Below, one piece after another: positions 9,893 through 18,736 of a stretch of DNA of 64,000 bases. The notes beneath the pieces are model-generated. The model had not been told where the DNA came from. It saw only the letters and a program-made list of their open reading frames with translations, and did not search any database. Numbering within the stretch: the first letter of the stretch is position 1; each line of letters opens with the position of its first letter. The stretch comes from Alphaproteobacteria bacterium (GTDB lineage Bacteria > Pseudomonadota > Alphaproteobacteria > Thalassobaculales > Thalassobaculaceae): contig JAJEAR010000064.1 in the NCBI GenBank assembly GCA_022822665.1, positions 124,001 through 188,000 of the forward strand, in the 5' to 3' direction. The position numbers and the translations under genes are program-made.

Positions 9893-10696
9893 CTACCACA
9901 GAAGCGCGGGCTTGCCGCCAAGCAGCACCAGTGCGGCCACGGCGCTGATTGCTGCCATGTGCCCGTCACACCGGTCGAGGACACCGCCATGGCCCGGGAT
10001 CATGCGCCCGGAGTCCTTCACGCCGAACCGCCGCTTCATCGCCGATTCACCCAGGTCTCCGGCCTGGGAAACCACCGCGACACCGGCGCCGGCAAGGCAC
10101 AGCAGGGCGACATTCGCGTGGGCGGGAAGCCACGCGGCCATGAGCGCCCCGCCCGCGGCGCCCGCAAGGATACCGCCGGCGAACCCGGCCCAGGTCTTGT
10201 TCGGGCTGATCATGGGCGCAAGCCTGGGACCGCCGAAGAACCGCCCGGCCGCATAGGCACCGGTATCGGTCGCGATCACGCAGCCAAGCAGGCCGGCCAC
10301 CAGGGCCGCACCACCGGGTTCGAACCCGCGGAGCCACAGCAGTGCGACCCCCGGGACCGCGGCGACCACGGGGCCTGCGAGAACAAGCAGGCCGTGTCGG
10401 TGCCGGACCGCGAGGGCGCCGATCGCAAGGCCGGTTGCAGCCGCAACCCAGCCCCAGTCGTCGGCAGGCAGCAACGGCCAGGCGGCGACCGGCAGGCAGC
10501 CGGCACCGGCGCAGGCGGCGGCAAGCGACCTGCCGGCGCCCACCATCCGGCTCCATTCCCACGCAAGGCAACCGGTCACCGCGGCGACCAGCAGCGCCAG
10601 TGCCAGACCGCCCTGCCACAACGCCGCGGCAAGCGGCGGCACCATCACGAGTGCCGAGAACAGGCGTGCCGCGATGTCACCGAAACGGGCCGGCAC
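9893..10696 (-). CDS. cdsA: Phosphatidate cytidylyltransferase
   Basis: CdsA makes CDP-diacylglycerol from phosphatidic acid and CTP in the inner membrane, the branch point for phospholipids. The 267-aa protein is largely hydrophobic, with about eight transmembrane helices. Near the C terminus it carries the CDS signature S-x-x-K-R...K-D-S-G-R-M-I-P-G-H-G-G-V-L-D-R-C-D. Translation probably begins at GTG (10696), 9 bp after the uppS stop. Confidence 0.94.
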   Translation of the reverse strand: MPARFGDIAARLFSALVMVPPLAAALWQGGLALALLVAAVTGCLAWEWSRMVGAGRSLAAACAGAGCLPVAAWPLLPADDWGWVAAATGLAIGALAVRHRHGLLVLAGPVVAAVPGVALLWLRGFEPGGAALVAGLLGCVIATDTGAYAAGRFFGGPRLAPMISPNKTWAGFAGGILAGAAGGALMAAWLPAHANVALLCLAGAGVAVVSQAGDLGESAMKRRFGVKDSGRMIPGHGGVLDRCDGHMAAISAVAALVLLGGKPALLW

Positions 10697-10705
10697 GCTC
10701 CGGGC

Positions 10706-11437
10706 TCACACCGCGGCGCCGTAGCGCCGCTCGCGCCGGCCGAATTCCGCGATCGCCTGTGCCAGCGTGTCCCGCGAGAAGTCGGGCCACAGCACGTCGG
10801 TGAACACGAACTCCGAGTAGGCGCACTCCCACAGCATGAAGTTCGAAATCCGCATTTCGCCGGAGGTCCGGATCAGCAGGTCGGGTTCCGGCAGATCGAG
10901 GGTCTCGAGCCGGGAAGCGAACAGGCCCTCGTCAATTCGATCAGGGTCAAGCGCACCCGACCGGACCTCGAGCGCGAGCGCACGGGCCGCGGCCGCAATT
11001 GCGCGCCGGCCGCCGTAGCTGAGTGCGAGGGTAAGATCGAGTTCCCGGTTCAGCGTGGTCAGCCGTTCGGCCCGGACAATCAGCGCCCCGATGTCAGCCG
11101 GCAGGCGATGGCGCTCTCCGATCACCCGGATGCGAACGCCGCGGGCGTGCAGTTCCGCCATTTCCTTCGACAGGTAGCGCTTGAGCAATCCCATGAGGTC
11201 GGCAACCTCTTCGGCCGGCCGTTTCCAGTTTTCCGACGAGAACCCGAACAGGGTCAGGTGGCGGATGCCGAGTTCCATCACGCATTCCACCGTTTCGCGC
11301 ACCCGTTCGGCCCCGTACTTGTGGCCGATCGCCCGCGGCAGGCCACGGGCCCGTGCCCAGCGCCCGTTGCCGTCCATGATGATCGCCACGTGCCTGGGGC
11401 CCGCCGTCGGGACCTGAGTATCGTGACCTTCGCTCAC
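10706..11437 (-). CDS. uppS: Undecaprenyl diphosphate synthase (di-trans,poly-cis)
   Basis: UppS extends farnesyl diphosphate to the C55 carrier used for peptidoglycan and O-antigen. The 243-aa cis-prenyltransferase has the N-terminal motif H-V-A-I-I-M-D-G-N-G-R-W-A with the catalytic Asp. It also has the C-terminal signature R-T-S-G-E-M-R-I-S-N-F-M-L-W-E followed by F-x-D-V-L-W-P-D-F. The start is a GTG at 11437, 17 bp downstream of frr. Confidence 0.96.
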   Translation of the reverse strand: MSEGHDTQVPTAGPRHVAIIMDGNGRWARARGLPRAIGHKYGAERVRETVECVMELGIRHLTLFGFSSENWKRPAEEVADLMGLLKRYLSKEMAELHARGVRIRVIGERHRLPADIGALIVRAERLTTLNRELDLTLALSYGGRRAIAAAARALALEVRSGALDPDRIDEGLFASRLETLDLPEPDLLIRTSGEMRISNFMLWECAYSEFVFTDVLWPDFSRDTLAQAIAEFGRRERRYGAAV

Positions 11438-11454
11438 TTCGACCCGTCCATTAC

Positions 11455-12012
11455 CTAGACGTGCATGATCTCGGTTTCCTTGGTGCTGAGCATCTGGTCG
11501 ATCTGGCCGATGTGATCGTCGGTCAGGCTCTGGATCTCCTCCTCGTAGAGGTGGCGATCATCCTGGCCCAGCTCACCGTCCTTCTCCAGCCTGCGGACGG
11601 ACTCGACGCCGTCACGGCGCACGTTGCGTACCGCGACCCGCGCGCCCTCGGCATAGCGACCGGCAACCTTCGTCAGTTCCCGGCGCCGCTCTTCCGAAAG
11701 ATCGGGCAGGGGGATGCGCATCAGCTGGCCATCGACCTGCGGGTTCAGCCCGAGGTCGGAAGCCCGGATCGCGCGTTCGACCGCCTTCACGTTGCCGCGG
11801 TCCCACACCTGTACGGAAAGCATGCGCGGCTCGGGCACGTTGACGGTCGCAAGCTGGGTGATGGGCATGGTGGCTCCGTAAGCCTCGACCATCAAGGGTT
11901 CGAGCAGCTGGGCCGAGGCCCGGCCGGTCCGCAAACCAGCGAATTCGCGGCGCAGCGCAGCCAGTGCTCCGTCCATGCGGCGTTCTATGTCATCAAGGTC
12001 CGGTTCGGCCAT
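11455..12012 (-). CDS. frr: Ribosome recycling factor
   Basis: RRF splits post-termination ribosomes together with EF-G. From the ATG at 12012 (M-A-E-P-D-L-D-D) the protein is 185 aa, the standard length. It has the N-terminal helix with [11 protein letters not shown], the [11 protein letters not shown] block and the C-terminal helical bundle. The frame is open further upstream, but that would add 44 non-conserved residues, so the 12012 start is preferred. It begins 20 bp inside the end of pyrH. Confidence 0.96.
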   Translation of the reverse strand: MAEPDLDDIERRMDGALAALRREFAGLRTGRASAQLLEPLMVEAYGATMPITQLATVNVPEPRMLSVQVWDRGNVKAVERAIRASDLGLNPQVDGQLMRIPLPDLSEERRRELTKVAGRYAEGARVAVRNVRRDGVESVRRLEKDGELGQDDRHLYEEEIQSLTDDHIGQIDQMLSTKETEIMHV

Positions 12013-12748
12013 CGTCGGTGTCTCCGGTAATGATCGTGTATCGCCCCTCGCCGCGAATGACGTCGGCGAAGGCACCGACATTGTGAATCGAAAACACCAA
12101 AATCGGAATTCCGTTCTCGCGGGCGAGCGAAATGGCCGACGCATCCATCACCTTCAGGTCGCGCGACAGCATCGTCATGTAGCTGAGACGATCAAAGCGC
12201 CGGGCCTCGTTCGACTGCGCCGGATCGGCGTCGTAGACCCCGTCGACGTTGGTTGCCTTGAGCAATGCGTCGCACCCCATCTCCGAGGCACGCAGCGCGG
12301 CAGCCGTGTCGGTCGTGAAGAACGGGTTGCCGGTGCCGGCGGCAAAGATCACCACCCGCTGCTTCTCCATGTGTCGCACGGCACGCCGGCGGATGTAGGG
12401 CTCGCAGACCGCGGAGATCGGCAGGGCCGACTGCACCCGGGTCTGGATGCCGCGCGTCTCGAGCGCGTTCTGCATCGCGAGCGCGTTCATCACCGTCGCC
12501 AGCATGCCCATATAGTCGCCGGTCGCCCGTTCCATGCCGCCGGCTGCCATCGACACCCCGCGCACGATATTACCGCCGCCGATCACGGCGCAGACCTCGA
12601 CGCCCGCTGCCACCACCGAAGCGATTTCGCCGGCAATCCGGCTTACCATGTCGGGGTCGAGGCCGAAGCCCCGCTGTCCCATCAGCGCCTCGCCGGAGAT
12701 CTTCAGCAGTACCCGACGGTAGAGCGGACGGGCGGTCGGATATTCCAT
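11993..12748 (-). CDS. pyrH: UMP kinase
   Basis: PyrH phosphorylates UMP to UDP in pyrimidine nucleotide synthesis. The 251-aa amino-acid-kinase-fold protein has the N-terminal [11 protein letters not shown], the glycine loop [10 protein letters not shown] and the UMP-binding [13 protein letters not shown]. It lies between tsf and frr as in nearly all bacteria, with its 3' end overlapping frr by 20 bp. Confidence 0.97.
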   Translation of the reverse strand: MEYPTARPLYRRVLLKISGEALMGQRGFGLDPDMVSRIAGEIASVVAAGVEVCAVIGGGNIVRGVSMAAGGMERATGDYMGMLATVMNALAMQNALETRGIQTRVQSALPISAVCEPYIRRRAVRHMEKQRVVIFAAGTGNPFFTTDTAAALRASEMGCDALLKATNVDGVYDADPAQSNEARRFDRLSYMTMLSRDLKVMDASAISLARENGIPILVFSIHNVGAFADVIRGEGRYTIITGDTDDGRTGP

Positions 12749-12792
12749 GCGCAGGTCTCCGCGCGGTCAGCGGCACGGCATGGGGTCACGGC

Positions 12793-13716
12793 TCATCCGA
12801 GCTGTGCCGCGACCTCCGCCGCAAAGTCCTTTTCCTCCCGTTCGATGCCCTCGCCGAGCACGAACCGGCGGAAACCGGCGATCTCGATCGGGGTCCCGGC
12901 ATCCTTCGAGGCCTGCGCCAGCACCTTCTCGACCGGGGTCTCGTTGTCGATCACGAAGGCCTGCTCCAGCAGCACAACCTCCTTGTAGAACTTGCGCAGC
13001 CGGCCCTCGACCATCTTCTCGACGATCCCCGCCGGCCGGCCCGAGGCCTCGGCCTGTTCCACGAGGACCCGGCGCTCGCGCTCGACGAGCGCCGGGTCGA
13101 GGTCACCGACATCGACACTGCGCGGCCCGGTCGCCGCGACGTGCATCGCGATCTGCTTGCCCAGCGGCTCCAGCACCTCCGGGTCGGCAGCGGAACGCAG
13201 CGCCACCAGCACCCCGATCTTGCCGAGCCCCGGCGCGACCGCGTTGTGCAGGTAGGGGCAAATCACGCCCTGGTCGACCCTGAGACGAACCGCGCGCCTG
13301 AGCGACATGTTCTCGCCGATGGTGGCGATGTTGTGGGTGAGCTGCTCGCTCACCGTCCGCTCCTCGCCCGGGTAGCGACGGCCGGCGAGCGCATCGAGAT
13401 CCTCGCCCGACTCGAGCACCATCGACGCCAGGGTGGTGGCAAAGACCTGGAACGCCTCGTTGCGCGAGACGAAGTCGGTCTCGGAATTGACCTCGATCAG
13501 TGCGCCGGCGCGGCCGTCAGCCACCATGGCCACCACGCCCTCGGCGGCAACGCGGCCGGCCTTCTTCGCCGCTGCCGAAAGGCCCTTCTTGCGCAGCCAG
13601 TCGACGGCCGCCTCGATGTCCCCGTCACTTTCGGTCAGCGCCCGCTTGCAGTCCATCATCCCCGCGCCGGTCTTGCCGCGCAGTTCCTTGACCTGTCCTG
13701 CCGTGATCACGCCCAT
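12793..13716 (-). CDS. tsf: Translation elongation factor Ts
   Basis: EF-Ts exchanges GDP for GTP on EF-Tu. The protein (307 aa from the ATG at 13716) starts with the UBA-like domain and the signature [12 protein letters not shown]. The EF-Tu-contact block T-D-F-V-S-R-N-E follows, near residue 80. A GAGG ribosome-binding site lies about 8 bases before this ATG, which decides it over an in-frame ATG five codons upstream that overlaps the rpsB stop. It is the partner of rpsB. Confidence 0.96.
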   Translation of the reverse strand: MGVITAGQVKELRGKTGAGMMDCKRALTESDGDIEAAVDWLRKKGLSAAAKKAGRVAAEGVVAMVADGRAGALIEVNSETDFVSRNEAFQVFATTLASMVLESGEDLDALAGRRYPGEERTVSEQLTHNIATIGENMSLRRAVRLRVDQGVICPYLHNAVAPGLGKIGVLVALRSAADPEVLEPLGKQIAMHVAATGPRSVDVGDLDPALVERERRVLVEQAEASGRPAGIVEKMVEGRLRKFYKEVVLLEQAFVIDNETPVEKVLAQASKDAGTPIEIAGFRRFVLGEGIEREEKDFAAEVAAQLG

Positions 13717-13727
13717 GTCCGTCCTCT

Positions 13728-14546
13728 TCACTCAGAAGCTGCCTGTGTTTCGGGTTCGCCCTCGGCCTCACCGGCCGTCTCCTCGCCGTCGCCCTCAAGT
13801 CCGGCCTCGACCGGGCCTTCTTCCGACTCGCCGATGTCGCGGCCGGCGGCGATCTGTTCCTCCTGCAGTCCATGCAGGACCGCGGTTCCGACCAGGTCGC
13901 AGTAGAGCGCGATTGCGCGCATGGCGTCGTCATTGCCGGGGATGGGAAAGGCAATGCCCTCGGGGTCGCTGTTGCTGTCGAGGATCGCGACCACGGGGAT
14001 CTGCAGCTTGACCGCCTCGCGGATCGCCAGTTGCTCGCGATTGGTGTCGATGACGAACAGGATGTCCGGAAGCGCGCCCATTTCCTTGATGCCGCCCAGT
14101 GCCCGGTCGAGCTTGTCGCGTTCGCGGGTCAGGTTCAGCAGTTCCTTCTTGGTCAGGCCCTGCGTCCCGCCGGCGAGTTGTTCCTCCAGGTCCTTCAGGC
14201 GCTTGATCGAGTTGGAAATCGTCTTCCAGTTGGTGAGCATGCCGCCCAGCCAGCGATGGTTGACGAAGTACTGGCCTGTGCGCTGCGCGGTTTCCGCGAT
14301 GGTGTCGGCCGCCTGGCGCTTGGTGCCGACCAGCAGCACCCGGCCGCCGCCGGCGGCCACATCGCGGATCGCCTCGAGCCCGCGGTGCAGCATCGGCACC
14401 GACTGGCGCAGGTCCATGATGTGGGTGTTGTTGCGGATCCCGTAGATGTAGGGCTCCATCTTCGGGTTCCAGCGCCGTGTGTGGTGGCCGAAGTGCACGC
14501 CGGCCTCGAGCAGCTGGCGCATGGTGAATGTTGCTGCAACAGACAT
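13728..14546 (-). CDS. rpsB: 30S ribosomal protein S2
   Basis: S2 is a late-assembling 30S protein. From the ATG at 14546 it is 272 aa and shows [26 protein letters not shown]-x-x-H-I and the motif F-V-I-D-T-N-R-E. The frame continues 47 codons upstream without conserved sequence, so 14546 is used. The C terminus has an acidic Glu/Gly/Ala-rich tail of about 35 residues (about 235-272), a common extension in alphaproteobacteria. It heads the minus-strand block. Its promoter should lie in the following intergenic stretch but is not resolved. Confidence 0.96.
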   Translation of the reverse strand: MSVAATFTMRQLLEAGVHFGHHTRRWNPKMEPYIYGIRNNTHIMDLRQSVPMLHRGLEAIRDVAAGGGRVLLVGTKRQAADTIAETAQRTGQYFVNHRWLGGMLTNWKTISNSIKRLKDLEEQLAGGTQGLTKKELLNLTRERDKLDRALGGIKEMGALPDILFVIDTNREQLAIREAVKLQIPVVAILDSNSDPEGIAFPIPGNDDAMRAIALYCDLVGTAVLHGLQEEQIAAGRDIGESEEGPVEAGLEGDGEETAGEAEGEPETQAASE

Positions 14547-15261
14547 TGTCTCGCTTCTCCGGTTGAACCTCCGCGAGCGCGGCCCGGATGGGCCACCGGA
14601 GCACGGATCCGCGGGCGCGGACCGGCGTGTGCTCGCGTGCGTGGTCAGGGTGAACGGGTGGATAGCGCCCGACGCCCGCAAAAGCAAGCGTCTGGCCGCG
14701 GTCAGCGGGGCTTCTCGACGGAAATCGGCACTCTATCCCGTTGATCGAGTTCAAGAGCGGCAGGTTTGGCGCGTTGACCGACTACATACGCGGCCCACTG
14801 CCGCATGATTCTCTATATGTTCAACGCCGGTGGGAAAAAACCGTTTGTGGGGCCAGGAATGTCCCGTTAGCGGTCAACCGCGGCGCCAGGCCGACGCCGC
14901 CCGTGGGCGGGCCGGAACCACTGCTGATGACCAGCCGCACCACGAGGTCCGCGCCTGGCGCCTCGACGCCGGGAATGGCGAGGCGCGACCTTGTGTGATC
15001 AGCGAGGACAGGAAGAAAGGCAAGACGTCGATGCCGGGCCCGAAACGAACCTGCTTCGAGGCAGCGCCCGAATGGCATGTGGACCCGGGTGCGGACCACC
15101 ACCCGTCTGCGCCGGACCGACGGCACCCTGATCGTCAACCGACAGGACACGCGCCCCGCCGGCGAGAAATCCCTCGAGCGCGGTATTGCGCACGCAGAGG
15201 AGAGTCACCGCCCTGACGAGCCGGGACAACAGCCGGTTGTCGCGGATCGGTTTGGCGGCCA
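14547..15261. other. Gene-free stretch upstream of rpsB
   Basis: No coding sequence is recognised here. It should hold the promoter and leader of the rpsB-tsf operon (minus strand). A-T-richer patches around 14790-14850 are candidates, but no well-spaced -35/-10 pair was found. The rest is GC-rich, with frames open by composition only. Confidence 0.5.
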
Positions 15262-15262
15262 T
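14999..15262 (-). pseudogene. Possible decayed small gene with a conserved-looking N terminus
   Basis: From the ATG at 15262 the first ~30 codons read as a plausible helical protein: M-A-A-K-P-I-R-D-N-R-L-L-S-R-L-V-R, then T-L-L-C-V-R-N-T-A-L-E. A GGAG box lies about 7 bases upstream. After residue ~33 the sequence turns into Gly/Pro/Ser/Arg-rich text that looks non-coding. I think I have seen the start pattern in short uncharacterised alphaproteobacterial proteins, but cannot confirm it. This may be the front of a broken gene, or chance. Confidence 0.25.
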
Positions 15263-15367
15263 GGGATTGCTCCGGTCCATGAGGGAAGGACCGTCGACAG
15301 GAACCCTGGAGCGAAGGCGGCGGGATTATCGCTTGCCCGGGGCCGGCCGCCCGTGAGAGGCTGGGAC

Positions 15368-15616
15368 ATGCTGAAGAATCAGGTCTTCAGAATCGCTGAC
15401 ATCTATGTCCCGGTGAGTCGGCGCCGCACCCTCGATCCCGCAGCTGCCGAGGCGATCGCCGAGAGCATGCTGGAAGAGGGCCAGCTCACGCCGGTTCTGT
15501 TGCGCCGGGACGGCGAGCGCCTGGTGCTGGTCGAAGGCCTTCAGCGCTTGGAGGCCTGCCGGGCCCTGGGCGAGGAGACCATCGTCGGCATCCTCGTTCA
15601 GGGAAGAAGGCACTAG
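15368..15616 (+). CDS. Single-domain ParB/Sulfiredoxin-like protein
   Basis: This 82-aa protein is little more than a ParB N-terminal (ParBc/KorB) domain. It reads V-F-R-I-A-D-I-Y-V-P near residue 6, a helix with E-A-I-A-E-S-M-L-E-E-G, P-V-L-L-R-R, and the nucleotide-binding-like core L-V-L-V-E-G-L-Q-R-L-E-A-C-R-A-L-G. There is no helix-turn-helix or dimerisation domain, so it is not a chromosome-partition ParB. Short ParBc-only proteins are common near plasmid- or phage-derived DNA. I chose the ATG at 15368; the open frame upstream has no ParB-like sequence. It sits alone between housekeeping genes and decayed DNA. Function is unknown; CTPase activity would be a guess. Confidence 0.7.
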   Translation: MLKNQVFRIADIYVPVSRRRTLDPAAAEAIAESMLEEGQLTPVLLRRDGERLVLVEGLQRLEACRALGEETIVGILVQGRRH

Positions 15617-16066
15617 GCGCGCGGCGAGACTGTTGCTCGGCGCGCCGGTTGAACGCCGATAAGCGCCATAAGAGTCCCAAGAAGAATGGCCCGCTCCGCC
15701 GGCCCTGGACTCCGAGCCGGGGGTCCGGCGCATCGTCCGCCGGGCGCGGCTCGTAGGCCTCGTCCTGGCAGACAGGCCGGAGCACCAGAGCCCGCTGGTC
15801 GACGGAGGCCGGGGGCGGTCAGCCCTGCCGGGTTTCCGGAAAGCGGGTAAACTGCTGAAAAGCCGGAGGCAGGAAGGAACATGCCGTTCGTTACCGTGGT
15901 CGATCTGACGGACCCTGAATCCTAACTGCGCTGTTCACGGTGTAGTCGAAGGTCGTCGAGCGTGGGCGCTGGCCCAGTGATCTGCACCATCACCACGTTG
16001 CTCCGCCGCGACCAGCGCGGACGCCTCGACGATCCGCAGCCCTTCGAGGATCCGATTGATGGACGA
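15617..16066. other. Non-coding stretch
   Basis: No gene is supported here. A good ribosome-binding sequence (GGAGG and AAGGA just before the ATG at 15881) leads only into a 14-codon frame that stops at once, which looks like the cut-off start of a lost gene. The rest is GC-rich sequence without recognisable protein or RNA. Confidence 0.45.
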
Positions 16067-16423
16067 CTACGCCCCCATCACCCGCTGGAGCGAATGGCGC
16101 CGGTTGCGGGTGTGCGGGCGCACCTCGCCGGGCCAGCGCCCACGCTCGACGGCCGCCGCCCACGCCGCGCTCTTCATGACGTCGGGGTTTTCGATCTCGT
16201 AGATGGCGTGCCACGTCGGGGTCTCGCCGCGTGCCACGGATTTCAGCTCGCCGCCCATCGATACCTCGAAGTCCTGCGCCTTCAGGCGCGTGACCGCTAT
16301 CACACCCGGCACCTCCAGCAGATAGGGCACGTGCTCGGTGTCGTAGACTTCGTTGAACAGATCCTCCTTCTCCGGGTCCACATCCATGCTTGCGATGAAG
16401 ACGTAGCGGGTGCCGATGGGCAT
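16067..16423 (-). CDS. Small EthD/DUF4286-like alpha+beta-barrel protein
   Basis: This 118-aa protein begins at the ATG at 16423, with GAGGAG about 6 bases upstream. It reads T-R-Y-V-F-I-A-S-M-D-V-D-P, then E-V-Y-D-T-E-H-V-P-Y-L-L-E-V-P-G-V, then a strand with A-V-T-R-L. This resembles small ferredoxin-like-fold proteins of the EthD/DUF4286 type, which act as dimers in degradation pathways or have no known role. The T-E-H-V-P motif is the most distinctive part. It is isolated from any pathway here, and the substrate is unknown. Confidence 0.7.
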   Translation of the reverse strand: MPIGTRYVFIASMDVDPEKEDLFNEVYDTEHVPYLLEVPGVIAVTRLKAQDFEVSMGGELKSVARGETPTWHAIYEIENPDVMKSAAWAAAVERGRWPGEVRPHTRNRRHSLQRVMGA

Positions 16424-17145
16424 ATCGGTGCTCCTCGTTTGCGGGTGGCCAAGCGTACCTGATCGGGAGGCCGCACCATACGTGTTTTTCGGCACCGTTG
16501 CTCGACTCCCTGGAAGCGCTCGAATCAAAATGTTCCAGGACTGAGCGGCGTCCAATCTGCGCGCCGAACAACAACAGGGACGATCCACCCGCGTTCGGGC
16601 GGAAGACGGGACGCAACGCGCCCTGTCCCTGCGGCTCGGGGCCGGACACGATCGCCGCCTGGCGTCGCGGACGGCAGGTATTCGTGATGGTCAGGAGAGG
16701 ATGTCAGATAAACCGCCAATCGGCCTCACCGTAATACTGTTGCATTAAACAAAATATGGTAGAATGGTGTTGTCGGTGTCACAGGATGTGGGGTTTTCGG
16801 GATGGCCCGCACGCCGGCTTCGCTGCCCGGAGGGTTGCGCCTGTCGGACTACCTGTGCGTCGGGGTGATTGCGCGCGTGTTTCCTGCACACTTGCGGTCC
16901 GAGAGGCCCTTCGCCGCACGGAGCGGGAGTGTAGCGCGTCAATCTGGGTGAGAGCCCTGACGGCGTTGTCGACGAGCAGGATTCCGGTTTGCGCCGTGGA
17001 TTTCAAGCTGTTTTCGGGTTGTGATTTTCGCGCCGCGACAACTGGTTTCTGGACAGTGTCGTTGCGGCGTTCGGCGACAGCAGTCCGGAGGGTCCGCGGA
17101 GGCGATCTGCCGGGCCGTGTCCGGCCTGTCGGTCGGGCCGAGGGT
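16424..17145. other. Decayed intergenic region with an A/T-rich patch
   Basis: No intact gene is seen. The stretch contains a SEC-C motif scrap (separate entry), an unusually A/T-rich patch around 16730-16770, and from about 17000 sequence that probably belongs to the 3' end of an IS21-type element (downstream of istB on the minus strand). Long open frames on the plus strand here are Arg/Ala/Gly-rich and look like composition effects. Confidence 0.45.
16588..16662 (+). pseudogene. Orphan SEC-C motif fragment
   Basis: A short frame reads F-G-R-K-T-G-R-N-A-P-C-P-C-G-S-G. This matches the zinc-binding SEC-C motif (usual form G-R-N-x-P-C-P-C-G-S-G-K-K-Y-K-x-C-C) found at the end of SecA and many small proteins. 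The final Cys-Cys/His pair is missing: the sequence goes on as P-D-T-I-A-A-W. No protein body precedes it, so it is best read as the remnant of a lost gene. Confidence 0.4.
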
Positions 17146-17470
17146 TCAGTCTTTGGTGTTTTTCCCGGTTGCGACGCGTGCCGGCCGGCCTCTGCTTTGC
17201 TTGCTCCTCTCGAGCGCGACGCGGCACCTGTAGCTTTCGGCGTTGAGTTCGAGGATGACGGCATGGTGGACGAGGCGGTCGACAGCCGCCACAGCGGTTG
17301 TTTCGTCCGGGAACCCCTTGTGCCACTCACCGAAGGGCTGGTTTGCGGTGATCAGGAGGGACCGGCGCTCGTAGCGTGCCGAGATCCTCGAAGAACAGGT
17401 GGCGTCCAGCCGGGGACAGGCGAGGCCCCGGGGCGTCAAGCGCAAGATGAGCAACTACCCACTTCGCAAC
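17146..17470 (-). pseudogene. 3' remnant of an IS21-family istB (transposition ATPase)
   Basis: About 80 codons on the minus strand match the C terminus of IstB: I-S-A-R-Y-E-R-R-S-L-L-I-T-A-N-Q-P-F-G-E-W, then T-V-A-A-V-D-R-L-V-H-H-A-V-I-L-E-L-N. The preceding conserved text (L-S-P-A-G-R-H-L-F-F-E) lies in another frame, so a frameshift sits near 17400. The Walker A and B regions, istA and the far end are not found. The element is therefore dead and mostly deleted. It marks a decayed insertion next to the nitrile hydratase operon. Confidence 0.7.
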
Positions 17471-17791
17471 CGGGTCACCTGTCACGCAAGGTCTGTCGAT
17501 GGGTACCCGAACTCTATCCGACGCCTTCTTTAAGGTAACCGTATTGGGACCACGGGCTGCACTACGGTCGCGCAAGGGCACGTCTGCACCGCCGCTGACG
17601 GCCGGGCCGACACGCATTGAGCGCGGGACCACAAGCACGGCCTGTTCACCGGTCGGCAGGCCGCTCACGGTCCCATCGACACATCCCGACCCCGCGCGGG
17701 GATGGCCCCGAACATGCCCCGCAGAGCACCGCCAACCTAACCCCCGCCCACGCTCAATCGGCAAACAGACCCTTGAATGCGCCTGCCGGGG
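17471..17791. other. Gene-free spacer downstream of the nitrile hydratase operon
   Basis: No gene is seen between the istB remnant and the nitrile hydratase alpha gene. Part may be more decayed IS21 sequence. No clear Rho-independent terminator for the minus-strand operon was found. Confidence 0.4.
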
Positions 17792-18424
17792 TCAGGCGCG
17801 AAGCGGCGGTGCCACCTCGGTCACGCCGATCATCGAGTCCCGCCCGACAAGGGCCGCGAGCTCGGCCTCGGAAAGGCCATCGGTGCCGTCGGGCCGCAAC
17901 GGCAGCACGAGGTAACGCATGTCGGCAGTGGAATCATGCACCCTGACCTCGCGGTCATCGGCGATCTCGGTACCGAACTCGCGCAGCACCGCGCGCGGCT
18001 CGCGGACCACCCGCGAGCGGTAGGCCCGGCTCTTGTACCAGTCCGGGGGCCGGCCAAGCAGCCAGCGCGGGTAGCAGGAACACAGCGTGCAGACGACGAC
18101 GTTGTGGACCGCGGGCGTGTTCTCGAGCACCACCAGGTGCATGGGACCGATATCGTGCCCAATCTCGCCGATCGCCTGTTTCGGGTTTGCGACCAGCTGT
18201 TCGCGGAAGTCGGGGTCGACCCAGGCCCGGGCGACAACCTGCGCACCGTTGGCGGGAGTGCGCGCGTCCATGTTCTCGACCTCGCGCCGAACCTCGTCGG
18301 CGGTGACGATCCCCTTCTCGATCAGCAGCGAGCGAACCGCCTCCTCCATCACCCGGTAGTAGGTCATGGTGTCGTCCAGGTCGGGCCGCGGCGGGGCGTG
18401 TTCGTGATCGTGGGTATGGCTCAT
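17792..18424 (-). CDS. Cobalt-type nitrile hydratase alpha / thiocyanate hydrolase gamma subunit
   Basis: This is the metal-binding catalytic subunit of the nitrile hydratase superfamily, which hydrates R-CN to the amide (or, in thiocyanate hydrolase, converts SCN- to COS and NH3). The 210-aa protein has the metal claw V-C-T-L-C-S-C-Y (C112, C115, C117). Thr in the second position marks the cobalt type; iron enzymes have Ser. W-Y-K-S-x-A-Y-R-S-R-V-V and R-D-S-M-I-G-V follow, as in the family. The N terminus is His-rich (M-S-H-T-H-D-H-E-H). It is the last gene of the operon; its partners at 18440-19062 are two half-beta proteins. No small p14K-like activator is seen beside it. Confidence 0.9.
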   Translation of the reverse strand: MSHTHDHEHAPPRPDLDDTMTYYRVMEEAVRSLLIEKGIVTADEVRREVENMDARTPANGAQVVARAWVDPDFREQLVANPKQAIGEIGHDIGPMHLVVLENTPAVHNVVVCTLCSCYPRWLLGRPPDWYKSRAYRSRVVREPRAVLREFGTEIADDREVRVHDSTADMRYLVLPLRPDGTDGLSEAELAALVGRDSMIGVTEVAPPLRA

Positions 18425-18439
18425 CGTGCGCTCTCCGGT

Positions 18440-18736
18440 TCACTGCCCCGCGGGGGACAGCCAGAACTCGTAGATCTCGATCTCGATGTGGTCGGCAGCG
18501 GAACCGTCGTAGCCCGGCCACAGGTCGGCCTGGCGGAACCGGACCCGGTAGAGGGTCTCGCGCGGTGCGTCGCGCCGGCCGAAGGCCAGTTCCTCCGGAT
18601 TGCCGAAAGTCCCGCAGATCCGTTCCACCACGCCCTCGTGACCGCGCACATAGTGCGGGGTCCGGACATGCGTCGGCGGCGTCGGCGGCCACAGGTCGTG
18701 GACCCTGACCCGGTCTCCGACCGCGAACCGGCTCAT
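18440..18736 (-). CDS. Nitrile hydratase beta C-terminal half as a separate protein (thiocyanate hydrolase alpha-like)
   Basis: This 98-aa protein matches only the C-terminal SH3-like barrel domain of nitrile hydratase beta: F-A-V-G-D-R-V-R-V at the start, H-V-R-T-P-H-Y-V-R-G-H-E-G-V-V-E near residue 25, and L-Y-R-V-R-F...L-W at the end. It has its own ATG, which overlaps the stop of the upstream half by 4 bp (ATGA). The two halves are therefore separate but coupled genes, not one gene broken at random. Thiocyanate hydrolase (ScnA/ScnB) and toyocamycin nitrile hydratase have the same split. Confidence 0.85.
   Translation of the reverse strand: MSRFAVGDRVRVHDLWPPTPPTHVRTPHYVRGHEGVVERICGTFGNPEELAFGRRDAPRETLYRVRFRQADLWPGYDGSAADHIEIEIYEFWLSPAGQ

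Noticed and set aside
9368..11458. A 696-codon plus-strand open frame
   Set aside because: It mirrors dxr, cdsA and uppS on the other strand and is Arg/His/Gly/Pro-rich without motifs.
15881..15925. A 14-codon frame with a good ribosome-binding site
   Set aside because: Too short and without context. Could be a leader peptide or the head of a deleted gene, but nothing distinguishes these.
16756..17538. A 260-codon plus-strand frame near the nitrile hydratase operon
   Set aside because: It is opposite the istB remnant and has no ribosome-binding site or recognisable domain; it reads as a composition artefact.
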